DNA from: UBA4717 sp002404395
GTDB lineage: Bacteria > Bacillota > Clostridia > Oscillospirales > CAG-272
Length of the DNA: 20,307 nt
Direction of reading: 5' to 3'
NCBI GenBank assembly: GCA_937902275.1
Contig: CALFNW010000158.1
Location: forward strand, 1-20,307
In this document: piece after piece, positions 8,056-16,353 of the stretch
Layout: the number at the start of each line of letters is the position of its first letter
Position numbering within the stretch: the stretch's first letter is position 1
Notes under the pieces: model-generated
What the model was told of the DNA's origin: nothing
What the model saw: only the letters and a program-made list of their open reading frames with translations
Databases searched by the model: none
Translations under genes and position numbers: made by a program

Positions 8056-9516
8056 ATGCAAAATCAACCCGACAATCTCGGTTCGCAGAAAAAGCTTTTA
8101 TTTGTCGGAAGCGAAGCGACTCCGTTCGCTTCCACCGGGGGACTCGGCGACGTGCTCGGTTCACTCCCGGCAGCGCTCAAACGCGACGATCCCACGCTTG
8201 ATGTACGCGTCGTGATCCCCATGTACGCGCAGATCACCGAAAAATACAAGCCGCTGATGGAACAGGTATGCGAATTTAACGTAAGCCTGTCATGGCGTCA
8301 GCAATACTGCGGGATCTGGAAGTTTGTCAAGGATGACGTCACCTATTATTTTATCGACAATGAATACTACTTCAAGCGTCCCTCGCTTTACGGCAGCTTT
8401 GACGACGGCGAGCGCTACGCGTATTTCTGCAAAGCGGTCCTCGAAATGATGCCACACATCGGCTTTTTCCCCGATGTTCTGCACGCAAACGATTGGCAGA
8501 GCGCGCTGAGCGTCATATATCTTAAGCGCAAGTACAGATATTTCGACGAGTACGCAAATATTAAAGCTGTATACACGATACATAACATCGAATATCAGGG
8601 CATATACGGCTTTGAGATCCTGTCGGACATTTTTTGTCTTGACTCATGGGACCGTTATGTGGTAGAATATGACGGTTGCATCAATCTTACCAAGGGCGCG
8701 ATAGTTTGCTGCGACAAATTAACTACCGTCAGCCCCAACTATGCAAACGAGATACAGACCGAATATTTTTCCGGCGGACTCCACTATATTCTTTCGATGA
8801 ACCGCGGAAAGATTTCGGGCATCGTAAACGGTATAGACTACGATTACTACAATCCGGAGACCGACCCCGAGCTGAAACGTCATTTCTCCGCCGAAAACCA
8901 GACTCCCAAAAGCGCGGCAAAAGCGGCGCTCCAGGAAATATTCGCTTTACCCGAACGCCGCGATGTGCCGATAGTGGCAATGGTATCAAGGCTTGCCTCT
9001 CACAAGGGCTTTGACTTGGTGAGACGTATTCTTGAAGAAATGATAACCTGCGAAGATATGCAGTTTGTGCTTCTCGGCACCGGAGAAACCGACCTTGAAG
9101 ACTATTTTGCATACATGGCAGGCAAATATCCCGACCGCATCGGTGTAAAGTTAGCCTTTAACAAAGCACTTTCAAAGCAGATATATGCCGGCGCGGATAT
9201 TTTCCTTATGCCGTCGAAGAGCGAGCCTTGCGGACTGTCGCAGATGATCGCCTCAAGATACGGAGCGGTTCCGGTAGTGCGCGAGATCGGCGGGCTTTAC
9301 GATACGATAAAGCCGTATAATCCCGAAACCAAACTCGGAAACGGTATTACCTTCAAGACCTACAACGCGCACGATATGTATGATGCAGTCAAGCGCGCGA
9401 TCGAGCTGTATCATAACAAGCGTCAGTGGAAAGCACTGCGCACAAATGCGATGACCCATGATTTTTCATGGAGCGCATCAGCGAAAGAATACATTAAAAT
9501 GTACGAAAGCCTTTAA
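8056..9516 (+). CDS. glgA: Glycogen synthase (GT5)
   Basis: Transfers glucose from ADP-glucose onto alpha-1,4-glucan chains. The 486-residue GT-B enzyme is of normal length. It has the N-terminal loop FASTGGLGDVLGSLP (24-38), HANDWQSAL, VYTIHNIEYQG, and the C-terminal SRLASHKGFDL and KSEPCGLSQ (E390 is the conserved glutamate). One oddity is that the E. coli-type KTGGL motif reads STGGL here (S26 in place of the ADP-glucose-contacting lysine). Substitutions here may be common in Clostridia. The ATG at 8056 is preceded by an AAGGA-type site. It is third in the operon, 27 bp after glgD. Confidence 0.95.
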   Translation: MQNQPDNLGSQKKLLFVGSEATPFASTGGLGDVLGSLPAALKRDDPTLDVRVVIPMYAQITEKYKPLMEQVCEFNVSLSWRQQYCGIWKFVKDDVTYYFIDNEYYFKRPSLYGSFDDGERYAYFCKAVLEMMPHIGFFPDVLHANDWQSALSVIYLKRKYRYFDEYANIKAVYTIHNIEYQGIYGFEILSDIFCLDSWDRYVVEYDGCINLTKGAIVCCDKLTTVSPNYANEIQTEYFSGGLHYILSMNRGKISGIVNGIDYDYYNPETDPELKRHFSAENQTPKSAAKAALQEIFALPERRDVPIVAMVSRLASHKGFDLVRRILEEMITCEDMQFVLLGTGETDLEDYFAYMAGKYPDRIGVKLAFNKALSKQIYAGADIFLMPSKSEPCGLSQMIASRYGAVPVVREIGGLYDTIKPYNPETKLGNGITFKTYNAHDMYDAVKRAIELYHNKRQWKALRTNAMTHDFSWSASAKEYIKMYESL

Positions 9517-9548
9517 TTTATTAACGCTTTGGCAAAAGGATATTTAAA

Positions 9549-11993
9549 GTGAACAAAAAAGCAACAAAATTCGAGATACGCGAAGCTATCATCAGCAAGC
9601 TGGCGCGTTATTACGGAACCTCTCCAGAAGAAGCAACCTACGATCAGATATATAAGGCGGTCTCGCTCTGCGTCAAAGACGAGCTGACCAATAAAGCAGC
9701 AGACTTCAAAACGCAGTACAAAAAAGCCAAGCCGAAACGCCTTTACTATCTCTGCATGGAATTTCTCGTAGGGCGACAGTTAAAAAATAATCTGCGCAAC
9801 CTCGGTGAATGCGAAGCTTACGGAGAAGTATTGTCCGAGCTCGGATTTGATATTGATAAGATCTACTCATGCGAGCCGGATCCCGGACTCGGAAACGGCG
9901 GACTCGGCAGGCTTGCCGCTTGCTTTATGGATTCGCTTACCACACTTGATTATCTTGCAACCGGTTTTTCGCTTTGCTACGAATACGGCTTCTTCAAGCA
10001 GAGAATAATCGAGGGAGAGCAAGTGGAGCTTCCGGACGCGTGGCTGCCCGGCGGAGATGTGTGGCTCGTGCCGAGACAGGACAAAAGCTATACCGTCAGG
10101 ATCGGCGGTCATGTAAACGAGACGTGGAAAAACGGCAAGCTTGAAGTGGTCTACGAGGACTGCGAGGAGCTGCTTGCCGTGCCTTACGATATGATGATCT
10201 CGGGTGCAGACTCAAACGCAGTCAACAAACTCAGATTGTTCAGAGCAAAGCCGGTTCAGAACTTCAACATGGGGCTGTTCTCTCAGGGTCAGTACATAAA
10301 GGCAATGGAGGACAGCAACAACGCAGATATCATCTCAAAGGTGCTGTATCCCTCGGATAATCACCTTGAGGGCAAATTTCTGCGTCTCAGCCAGCAATAT
10401 TTCCTTGTGTCGGCTTCACTTCAGAATATCCTGGCAGACCATCTTGCCACCTACGGCGATCTTTCCTCTCTTCCGGACAAGGTTGCCATTCATATAAACG
10501 ATACCCACCCTGCGCTCGTGATCCCCGAAATGATGCGTGTCCTCACAGATACTTATTCGTATTCGTGGGAGGACGCATGGAGAGTGGTGCGCGGCACGGT
10601 CAGCTACACCAACCACACGGTAATGCCCGAAGCGCTCGAAGTCTGGCCCGAGGATCTGCTGAAGCTCAAGCTTCCCCGTATCCATTCGATAATCTGCGAG
10701 ATCAACCGCCGCTTCTGCGAAGACTTGTGGAAGCAGTATACCGGTGATTGGGACCGTATATCGAGAATGTCGATAATCGCCTCCTCTCAGGTCAGAATGG
10801 CAAACCTCAGCATAGTCGGCTCGCATACGATCAACGGCGTATCAAAGTTACATACGGAAATACTCAAAAACACCGTATTTCACGATTTTTACAAGTGGAG
10901 ACCCGAGTCTTTCAAAAATGTCACGAACGGAATCGCTCACAGGCGCTGGCTCTGCTACTCCAATCCGAGACTTGCCGGACTGCTTGACGAATGTATCGGA
11001 GACTCCTACCGTAAAAATCCCGAAAGACTTGCCGACTTCAAAAAGTTCTATAATGATAACAGCGTGTATGAACAGCTTGAAGCGATCAAACGCGAAAACA
11101 AGGTTGCATTTTCGATCTATCTTCAGGAAAAGACCGGCGTAAAGCTTGATCCCGACTCGGTATTCGATGTGCAGGTCAAGCGTATGCACGAATACAAGCG
11201 GCAGCTTCTCAATGCGATCAAGATAATCAGTATCTACAACGAGCTTAAAGCAAATCCGAACCTTGATATTCGTCCGCAGACCTTTATCTTCGGTGCAAAA
11301 GCGGCTCCCGGATACTACATGGCGAAGAATATAATCCGTTTGATCTACTTTATCGGACGCGATATCGAAAAGGATCCGATCCTTCGGGAAAAGATCCGCG
11401 TCGTATTCGTTGAAGATTACAATGTCAGCCTTGCCGAGCTGCTTATTCCCGCCGCAGATATCAGCGAACAGATCTCGCTTGCCGGAAAAGAAGCGAGCGG
11501 CACGGGCAATATGAAGCTCATGATAAACGGCGCGGTGACGCTCGGTACGCTCGACGGAGCAAATGTCGAAATCAGCGAGGCGGTGGGTCCCGACAATATC
11601 TATATCTTCGGACTTAACACCGAAGAGGTTGAAGATCTTTGGAAGCGCGGATACCACTCGATCGACTACTACAACTCCAACAGAGTGCTCAGAGATGCGA
11701 TCGACCGCATGGCGTCGGGCTTTGACGGCAGAAGCTTTGCGGATATGCGCGAATACCTGATACACGCGCCTCATATCTCTGACCCGTATATGTGTCTTGC
11801 GGATTTCGATTCCTACAAGCACGCGCATGACCGTTTGATTTCGGACTATGCCGACCGCCATAAATGGAACGGAATGTCGCTTATGAACATTGCCTCCTCG
11901 GGAATCTTCTCGTCCGACCGCAGCATAAAAGAGTATGCAAGCGGCATTTGGCACATCGACCCTGTAAAAGTCAAAGCCGAAAAAAGCAAATAA
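9549..11993 (+). CDS. glgP: Glycogen/starch/alpha-glucan phosphorylase (GT35)
   Basis: Phosphorolytic removal of glucose-1-phosphate from glycogen non-reducing ends, using pyridoxal phosphate. The 814-residue length is typical. Family signatures include YYLCMEFLVGRQL (about 66-78), PDPGLGNGGLGRLAACF, IHINDTHPAL, NVTNGIAHRRW, VKRMHEYKRQLLN and the PLP-lysine motif EASGTGNMK (K656). Translation uses a GTG start at 9549, with AAAAGGA about seven bases before it. It is the last gene of the glgCDAP operon, 32 bp after glgA, and is followed by a hairpin. Synthesis and breakdown enzymes are thus in one transcript, which suggests flux is set at the enzyme level. A long antisense frame over this gene is a codon-usage shadow. 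Confidence 0.97.
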   Translation: MNKKATKFEIREAIISKLARYYGTSPEEATYDQIYKAVSLCVKDELTNKAADFKTQYKKAKPKRLYYLCMEFLVGRQLKNNLRNLGECEAYGEVLSELGFDIDKIYSCEPDPGLGNGGLGRLAACFMDSLTTLDYLATGFSLCYEYGFFKQRIIEGEQVELPDAWLPGGDVWLVPRQDKSYTVRIGGHVNETWKNGKLEVVYEDCEELLAVPYDMMISGADSNAVNKLRLFRAKPVQNFNMGLFSQGQYIKAMEDSNNADIISKVLYPSDNHLEGKFLRLSQQYFLVSASLQNILADHLATYGDLSSLPDKVAIHINDTHPALVIPEMMRVLTDTYSYSWEDAWRVVRGTVSYTNHTVMPEALEVWPEDLLKLKLPRIHSIICEINRRFCEDLWKQYTGDWDRISRMSIIASSQVRMANLSIVGSHTINGVSKLHTEILKNTVFHDFYKWRPESFKNVTNGIAHRRWLCYSNPRLAGLLDECIGDSYRKNPERLADFKKFYNDNSVYEQLEAIKRENKVAFSIYLQEKTGVKLDPDSVFDVQVKRMHEYKRQLLNAIKIISIYNELKANPNLDIRPQTFIFGAKAAPGYYMAKNIIRLIYFIGRDIEKDPILREKIRVVFVEDYNVSLAELLIPAADISEQISLAGKEASGTGNMKLMINGAVTLGTLDGANVEISEAVGPDNIYIFGLNTEEVEDLWKRGYHSIDYYNSNRVLRDAIDRMASGFDGRSFADMREYLIHAPHISDPYMCLADFDSYKHAHDRLISDYADRHKWNGMSLMNIASSGIFSSDRSIKEYASGIWHIDPVKVKAEKSK

Positions 11994-12001
11994 AGCATTA
12001 T

Positions 12002-12035
12002 GGGGAAGGCAATACGCCTTCCCCGTTGCGATTTT
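12002..12035 (+). terminator. Hairpin after glgP
   Basis: GGGGAAGGC (12002-12010) and GCCTTCCCC (12016-12024) form a perfect 9-bp stem with a 5-base loop. Only a short TTTT (12032-12035) follows, a few bases off the stem, so termination may be partial and allow some expression of the GH13 gene. Confidence 0.65.
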
Positions 12036-12067
12036 AATATAAACAATATCTACAGGAATAAATTATT

Positions 12068-13984
12068 ATGCTTCAAGCAACCGATTTTGCGAAAAACAGA
12101 CCGACCGTTATAAAAAAGAGCCGCCTTCAGGCACACGCAGAGCTGTTCTCGGCGTTTGCTTTTAACGATGAAGTAACAATTACGCTCCTGCTTCCTAAAA
12201 GTGCAAATGCCGAAACTGTCAGAATAGTTTTATGGCTTGACGACAGTTGTGAGCGCAAGTCTTTCGAACTTCCGTTTTCCGGAAGCGAAGGAGACTTTGA
12301 TGCATTTGAATACCGTCCGGACTTTACCGCGCTTTGCAAGGGCGCAGACAACGGACTTTTCTACTTTCATTATGAATTTGATTCGGCAGGTAAAACCTTT
12401 TTTGTTTCACGGAACGAGACCGATCTGCTTCCCGAAATAATCAACGGTCAAGGCAGCGTATCTTCATATCAACTTACCGTTTTTTCGCCCGAATTCAGAA
12501 CGCCGGATACCTTCAAGGGCAAAATCATGTATCAGATCTTCCCCGACAGATTCTTCAAGGGCAGTGTACCGACAGAAACGAGATCCGACGCGGTGATTAA
12601 CGGCGATTGGTATAACGGCATACCAGAATATCCCGAAAAACCCGGTGATTTTGTCAAAAACAATATGTTCTTCGGCGGCACGCTATGGGGCATTGCCGAA
12701 AAGCTCGGATATCTGAAATCTCTCGGCGTCGGGATTATATATTTAAACCCGATATTCGAAGCATATTCAAACCACAAATACGACACCGGCGATTACGAAA
12801 AGGTCGATGATATGTTCGGCGGGAGCACGGCGCTTGATAAGCTTATAGCGCAAGCCGAAACTTTGGGAATTAAGGTGATCCTCGACGGCGTATTCAATCA
12901 CACGGGTTCGGACAGCATTTATTTTAACCGCGAGGGCAGATACGCCTCGGTCGGCGCGTACAATTCCCGCGAAAGCAGATACTACGATTGGTACCGTTTT
13001 TTTGAATATCCGGATAAGTACGATTGCTGGTGGGGAGTAGAGATCCTGCCGAAAGCAAATAGCTCAAACCCCGACTATCAGGAGTTCATCTGCGGATCGG
13101 ACGGAATAATATCAAAATATATCAAACGCGGAACGGGAGGTTGGAGACTTGACGTTGCCGATGAGCTTGATGAATCAATGTTACGAAAGATCCGCAGCGC
13201 CGCCAAAGCGGCGGACCCGGATTCGCTTATAATCGGCGAGGTATGGGAGGATGCGTCCAACAAAGTCGCCTATGACCGACGCCGTCACTATTTCCGCGGA
13301 TACGAGCTTGACTCGGTAATGAATTATCCGCTCAGAAATGCCGTGATCGGCTATCTGAAATACCGAAACGCCGAGCAGCTCGCCAAGATCACCGCCGAAC
13401 TATATTCGCACTATCCGAAAGAGGCAAGCGATGTCATGATGAACTTTCTCGGAACGCATGATACCGAAAGGATCATCACTTTGCTCGGAAGCGACGCCGA
13501 TCTGAGTCGGAAAACAAATGCGGAGCTGTCAATATACAAGCTGACCGAAGCGGAGCGCATCAAGGGCAAGGAGCTGTTACAGCTCGCTTACACCATTCTT
13601 TCTTTCATGCCGGGTATTCCCTGCATCTACTACGGCGACGAGATCGGAATTGAAGGCGCGCGCGACCCGTTCAACCGTATGCCGTACCCATGGGGCAATG
13701 AGGACCGAGAACTGCTCGACTTTTTTACTCTGATCGGCAGTCTGCGCCTTAAACTGCCCGTATTGGCAAAAGGCTTCTACCGCGTCAGACACGCCTGCGG
13801 CGGCGTGTTTGCTTTTGAGCGCTTCGACGACGCTCAAAGCGTTACCGTGTACGTAAATATGTCGGACTCGGATATTCTCGCTAAGTTCGGAAAAAACACT
13901 CAGAATCTTATCGACTCGACCGTTTCCAAGACCTTTTCGATAAAGCCGCGCACTGCGGCGATATTCACCGACTTTACGCTTTAA
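12068..13984 (+). CDS. GH13 alpha-glucan hydrolase (neopullulanase/cyclomaltodextrinase-like)
   Basis: A 638-residue intracellular alpha-amylase-superfamily enzyme with no signal peptide. Residues about 20-115 look like a beta-sandwich N-domain (CBM34-like), and the (beta/alpha)8 barrel starts near MYQIFPDRF (154-162). GH13 conserved regions are present: DGVFNHTG (273-280), GWRLDVADE with nucleophile D362, IIGEVWED with acid/base E391, and FLGTHDTER with D465. The segment SNHKYDTGDY (234-243) is typical of neopullulanase, cyclomaltodextrinase and maltogenic amylase subfamilies, but substrate specificity cannot be read from the sequence. It follows glgP across a hairpin, so it probably trims glycogen or maltodextrins alongside GlgP. 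It is not a branching enzyme by motif. It ends in a bidirectional terminator. Confidence 0.9.
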   Translation: MLQATDFAKNRPTVIKKSRLQAHAELFSAFAFNDEVTITLLLPKSANAETVRIVLWLDDSCERKSFELPFSGSEGDFDAFEYRPDFTALCKGADNGLFYFHYEFDSAGKTFFVSRNETDLLPEIINGQGSVSSYQLTVFSPEFRTPDTFKGKIMYQIFPDRFFKGSVPTETRSDAVINGDWYNGIPEYPEKPGDFVKNNMFFGGTLWGIAEKLGYLKSLGVGIIYLNPIFEAYSNHKYDTGDYEKVDDMFGGSTALDKLIAQAETLGIKVILDGVFNHTGSDSIYFNREGRYASVGAYNSRESRYYDWYRFFEYPDKYDCWWGVEILPKANSSNPDYQEFICGSDGIISKYIKRGTGGWRLDVADELDESMLRKIRSAAKAADPDSLIIGEVWEDASNKVAYDRRRHYFRGYELDSVMNYPLRNAVIGYLKYRNAEQLAKITAELYSHYPKEASDVMMNFLGTHDTERIITLLGSDADLSRKTNAELSIYKLTEAERIKGKELLQLAYTILSFMPGIPCIYYGDEIGIEGARDPFNRMPYPWGNEDRELLDFFTLIGSLRLKLPVLAKGFYRVRHACGGVFAFERFDDAQSVTVYVNMSDSDILAKFGKNTQNLIDSTVSKTFSIKPRTAAIFTDFTL

Positions 13985-14003
13985 TTTTTGCATATTTAAA
14001 TAA

Positions 14004-14032
14004 AAAAAGCGCGATTGACTTTCGCGCTTTTT
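14004..14032. terminator. Bidirectional intrinsic terminator between GH13 and araC genes
   Basis: AAAAAGCGCGA (14004-14014) and TCGCGCTTTTT (14022-14032) form an 11-bp stem with a 7-base loop. The stem carries an A-tract on one side and a T-tract on the other, so it serves both converging genes. Confidence 0.9.
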
Positions 14033-14053
14033 CGTTGTATACTGTATATAAGT

Positions 14054-14887
14054 TTAACGCTCTATGCCGGTCGGAGGGTAGCCCATTATTCGCTTGAACA
14101 CGGTGCTGAAATAATTCTGATCGGAATAACCGAACATTTCCGCAACGCTTCCCACGCTGTACCCGAGCTTAAGATAGGACTCCGCTTTTTTCATTTTCAT
14201 AATGTTAAAATACTTCATGACGCCGATGCCCGAATACTTTGCAAAAATCTTTTTTAAATTGCTTCGGCTCATGTTACATTCCGCCGCTATTTCGTCAACA
14301 TTCATGTTCCGCTTGAGATTGTCGGATAAAAATTCCACGATCTCTCCGTAAAGCTGAGCGCTCTTGCTCTTGCCTTCTTCAAGCACCAATGAGTCTACCG
14401 CACGGGTATTTATACATTCAAGCAAGAAAAATTCAAAGCGCTTGGCGCAAAGCTCAGCCTCAAATAGTTTGTTTTTGCGCGGTTGAATGACGATAAACTC
14501 GGTATTTTCATAGTTTTCGTATATCTGTCCGAGCAAATTTTCCGCTTCGCAAACCAACTCCTCATTCAATTTGAATATGCGGTTTGTCAGCTTCGGAATA
14601 CTGTCTGTACCGAACGTAATTATTATAATTTTTGACTCACCGCGGTTCTCATTCCAGATCCGATGAAATTCCATCGGTATATGAAGGATCATATCGCCGG
14701 GCATCAGTGTGTATATGCCGTTGCCGGCACAAACTCCGACCTTGCCCTCAAGCACCAAAACCATTTCCCAAAAATCGTGCGACTCTCCGCTGAAATTGTA
14801 TTCCGGCTGAAACGTCGCCTTGAAAGCGGTATAAAACGAACGTATACGTACACTCTGCGGAACCAAACATTCTTTAAAACGCGACAT
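14054..14887 (-). CDS. AraC-family transcriptional regulator
   Basis: A 277-residue one-component regulator. The N-terminal part (about 25-95) is a cupin-like effector-binding domain (FWEMVLVLEGKVGVCAG, then LMPGDMILHIPMEFHRIW). The C-terminal 183-277 has two helix-turn-helix units: the first around VDEIAAECNMSRSNLKKIF (198-214), the second around VGSVAEMFGYSDQNYFSTVF (245-264), ending in the typical YPPTG. The ATG at 14887 has AAAGGAGAGG just upstream. It is divergent from the amino-sugar cassette, with a 120-bp shared control region holding a near-perfect promoter and a dyad, so the adjacent operon is its likely target and an amino sugar or derivative its likely effector. Both points are inferences from position. 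Confidence 0.93.
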   Translation of the reverse strand: MSRFKECLVPQSVRIRSFYTAFKATFQPEYNFSGESHDFWEMVLVLEGKVGVCAGNGIYTLMPGDMILHIPMEFHRIWNENRGESKIIIITFGTDSIPKLTNRIFKLNEELVCEAENLLGQIYENYENTEFIVIQPRKNKLFEAELCAKRFEFFLLECINTRAVDSLVLEEGKSKSAQLYGEIVEFLSDNLKRNMNVDEIAAECNMSRSNLKKIFAKYSGIGVMKYFNIMKMKKAESYLKLGYSVGSVAEMFGYSDQNYFSTVFKRIMGYPPTGIER

Positions 14888-14927
14888 GGCCTCTCCTTTT
14901 GTCCGAATTCAAAGAAAAAGTAGCCGA

Positions 14928-14941
14928 ATATCTATTGATAT
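14928..14941. promoter_or_regulatory. Dyad overlapping the -35 box of the amino-sugar operon
   Basis: ATATC (14928-14932) and GATAT (14937-14941) are inverted, and a flanking CG on each side extends the symmetry across 14925-14944 with one mismatch. It overlaps the -35 element, so it is a candidate operator for the divergent AraC-type regulator or another factor. Confidence 0.35.
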
Positions 14942-14963
14942 ACGCTTTTGGACACATTATAAT
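14935..14963 (+). promoter_or_regulatory. Sigma-A promoter of the amino-sugar operon
   Basis: TTGATA (14935-14940), a 17-base spacer and TATAAT (14958-14963). The predicted start is near 14970, giving a short leader of about 38 bases before the ATG at 15008. Confidence 0.75.
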
Positions 14964-15007
14964 GGTATCATAAAAAAGAAATTCTGTCAAGAAAGGATTT
15001 GTTTATT

Positions 15008-16234
15008 ATGAAATTGAAAATTGGAATGGTCGGATTCGGCGGCAGAGGCACGGGAGTGCTCAAAGACATTATTCTTCCGAGAAAAAATGTGGAAGTTACC
15101 GCAGTATGCGACCTCTATCCCGAGCGTCTGAACAACGCGTGCGACTTAGTGACCAAGAGCCGCGGCATCGCTCCGGCGGTCTACTCCGACTACAAGGAAC
15201 TTATCGCAGACGAAAACGTAAACGCGATCATTGTCACAACCTATTGGGAAAGCCATATCGACATTGCGGTCGCGGCAATGAAAGCCGGCAAGCCGGTCGG
15301 TGTTGAAGTCGGCGGCGCATACAGCCTTGATGACTGTTGGAGACTCGTACACACCTACGAGGAGACCGGGACACCCTGTATGCTGCTTGAAAACTGCTGC
15401 TACGGCAGATATGAAATGCTCGTAACAAATATGGTGCGTCAGGGTCTGTTCGGAGACATCGTTCACTGCGCCGGCGGTTATATGCATGACTTGAGAGACG
15501 AGGTTTCACTCGGCAGAGAACGCAAGCACTACCGTCTGAGAAACTATCTCAACCGCAACTGCGAAAACTACCCGACACACGAGCTCGGTCCCATTGCCAA
15601 GCTTTTACATATAAACAACGGAAACCGCATGGTTTCGCTTACCTCCACCGCTTCAGTCCAAAAAGGACTGCACGACTACATCCGCCGCAGCGACGAAGTG
15701 AAAAAGGATCTGCTTGACCGCACCTTTGCTCAGGGCGATATAATAACTACGGTAATCAAGTGCGCCGGCGGTGAGACCATAACTCTCCAGCTTGACACCA
15801 CGCTTCCCCGTCCTTACTGCCGCGGATTCACCATTCGCGGAACACGCGGAATGTTTGAGGAGGCAAACAAGTCGATATTCCTCGATATCCCCGAACATCT
15901 TGACAAACACTTTGATTGGCACAGCGAGTGGGGCAATGCCGACAAGTATTTTGAAAAATATGAACACCCTGTGTGGAAAAAATATATAAAAGACGGCGTT
16001 GTAGGCGGTCACGACGGAATCGACTGGCTCGTATACGGCGCATTCATCGACTTTATCGAAAACGACACCTATCCTCCGATCGACGTATATGACATGGCGG
16101 CATGGATGGCAATTACTCCGCTTTCGGAGGAATCCATCGCGCGCGGCAGCGCACCCGTATTTATGCCCGACTTTACCAACGGAAAGTGGATCGAAAGAAG
16201 CGAGAACGTGAACCCCGAGTACGCTCTTGACTGA
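15008..16234 (+). CDS. Gfo/Idh/MocA-family protein resembling GH109 (NAD-dependent alpha-N-acetylgalactosaminidase)
   Basis: A 408-residue dinucleotide-binding protein without a signal peptide. The Rossmann motif is GFGGRGTG (9-16). The family's EKP region reads VGVEVGGAYSLDDCW (97-111). Several segments look specifically like GH109 glycosidases, which hydrolyse glycosides by transient NAD-linked oxidation at C3: NYPTHELGPIAK (187-198, with the Tyr/His pair Y188 and H191), GGHDGIDWLVYGAFID (333-348), VYDMAAWMAITPLSE (360-374) and PDFTNGKW (387-394). This suggests release of GalNAc or a related sugar, though a plain oxidoreductase remains possible. The ATG at 15008 is preferred over a TTG at 14999, because the AAAGGA site is about ten bases before it. 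It is first gene of the cassette, divergent from araC and 116 bp before the kinase. Confidence 0.85.
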   Translation: MKLKIGMVGFGGRGTGVLKDIILPRKNVEVTAVCDLYPERLNNACDLVTKSRGIAPAVYSDYKELIADENVNAIIVTTYWESHIDIAVAAMKAGKPVGVEVGGAYSLDDCWRLVHTYEETGTPCMLLENCCYGRYEMLVTNMVRQGLFGDIVHCAGGYMHDLRDEVSLGRERKHYRLRNYLNRNCENYPTHELGPIAKLLHINNGNRMVSLTSTASVQKGLHDYIRRSDEVKKDLLDRTFAQGDIITTVIKCAGGETITLQLDTTLPRPYCRGFTIRGTRGMFEEANKSIFLDIPEHLDKHFDWHSEWGNADKYFEKYEHPVWKKYIKDGVVGGHDGIDWLVYGAFIDFIENDTYPPIDVYDMAAWMAITPLSEESIARGSAPVFMPDFTNGKWIERSENVNPEYALD

Positions 16235-16312
16235 CGGCGCAAAGTCTGCATTTCCCGAAAACGGCAGGTGCGGCGGAACAGATCCGAAAACCGACACCGT
16301 AATTGCCGATTA

Positions 16313-16353
16313 CTTTTTGAGCCGATTTATAATACGGCATGGAGATAACAATG
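16313..16353 (+). promoter_or_regulatory. Leader with GCCG/CGGC hairpin and translation start of the kinase (copy 1)
   Basis: CTTTTTGAGCCG (16313-16324), then CGGC (16335-16338), which can pair with GCCG (16321-16324), then ATGGAG. The GGAG at 16341-16344 is six bases from the ATG at 16351, so the inner ATG is the probable start. The same layout recurs before the next gene. Confidence 0.5.

Noticed and set aside
10848..11954. Long minus-strand open frame (368 codons) opposite glgP
   Set aside because: It lies wholly inside a well-supported glgP, has no recognisable domain and no ribosome binding site worth noting. Antisense frames of this kind arise from the codon bias of the real gene.
12068..13984. 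GH13 gene as the missing glycogen branching enzyme
   Set aside because: It has the SNHKYDTGDY motif and domain layout of neopullulanase or cyclomaltodextrinase types, not the CBM48 and catalytic-region pattern of GlgB.
16303..16333. TATAAT at 16328-16333 as an internal promoter before the kinase gene
   Set aside because: The only -35-like hexamer (TTGCCG, 19 bases away) is poor, and initiation there would leave almost no leader. The stretch is better explained as the loop of the leader hairpin.
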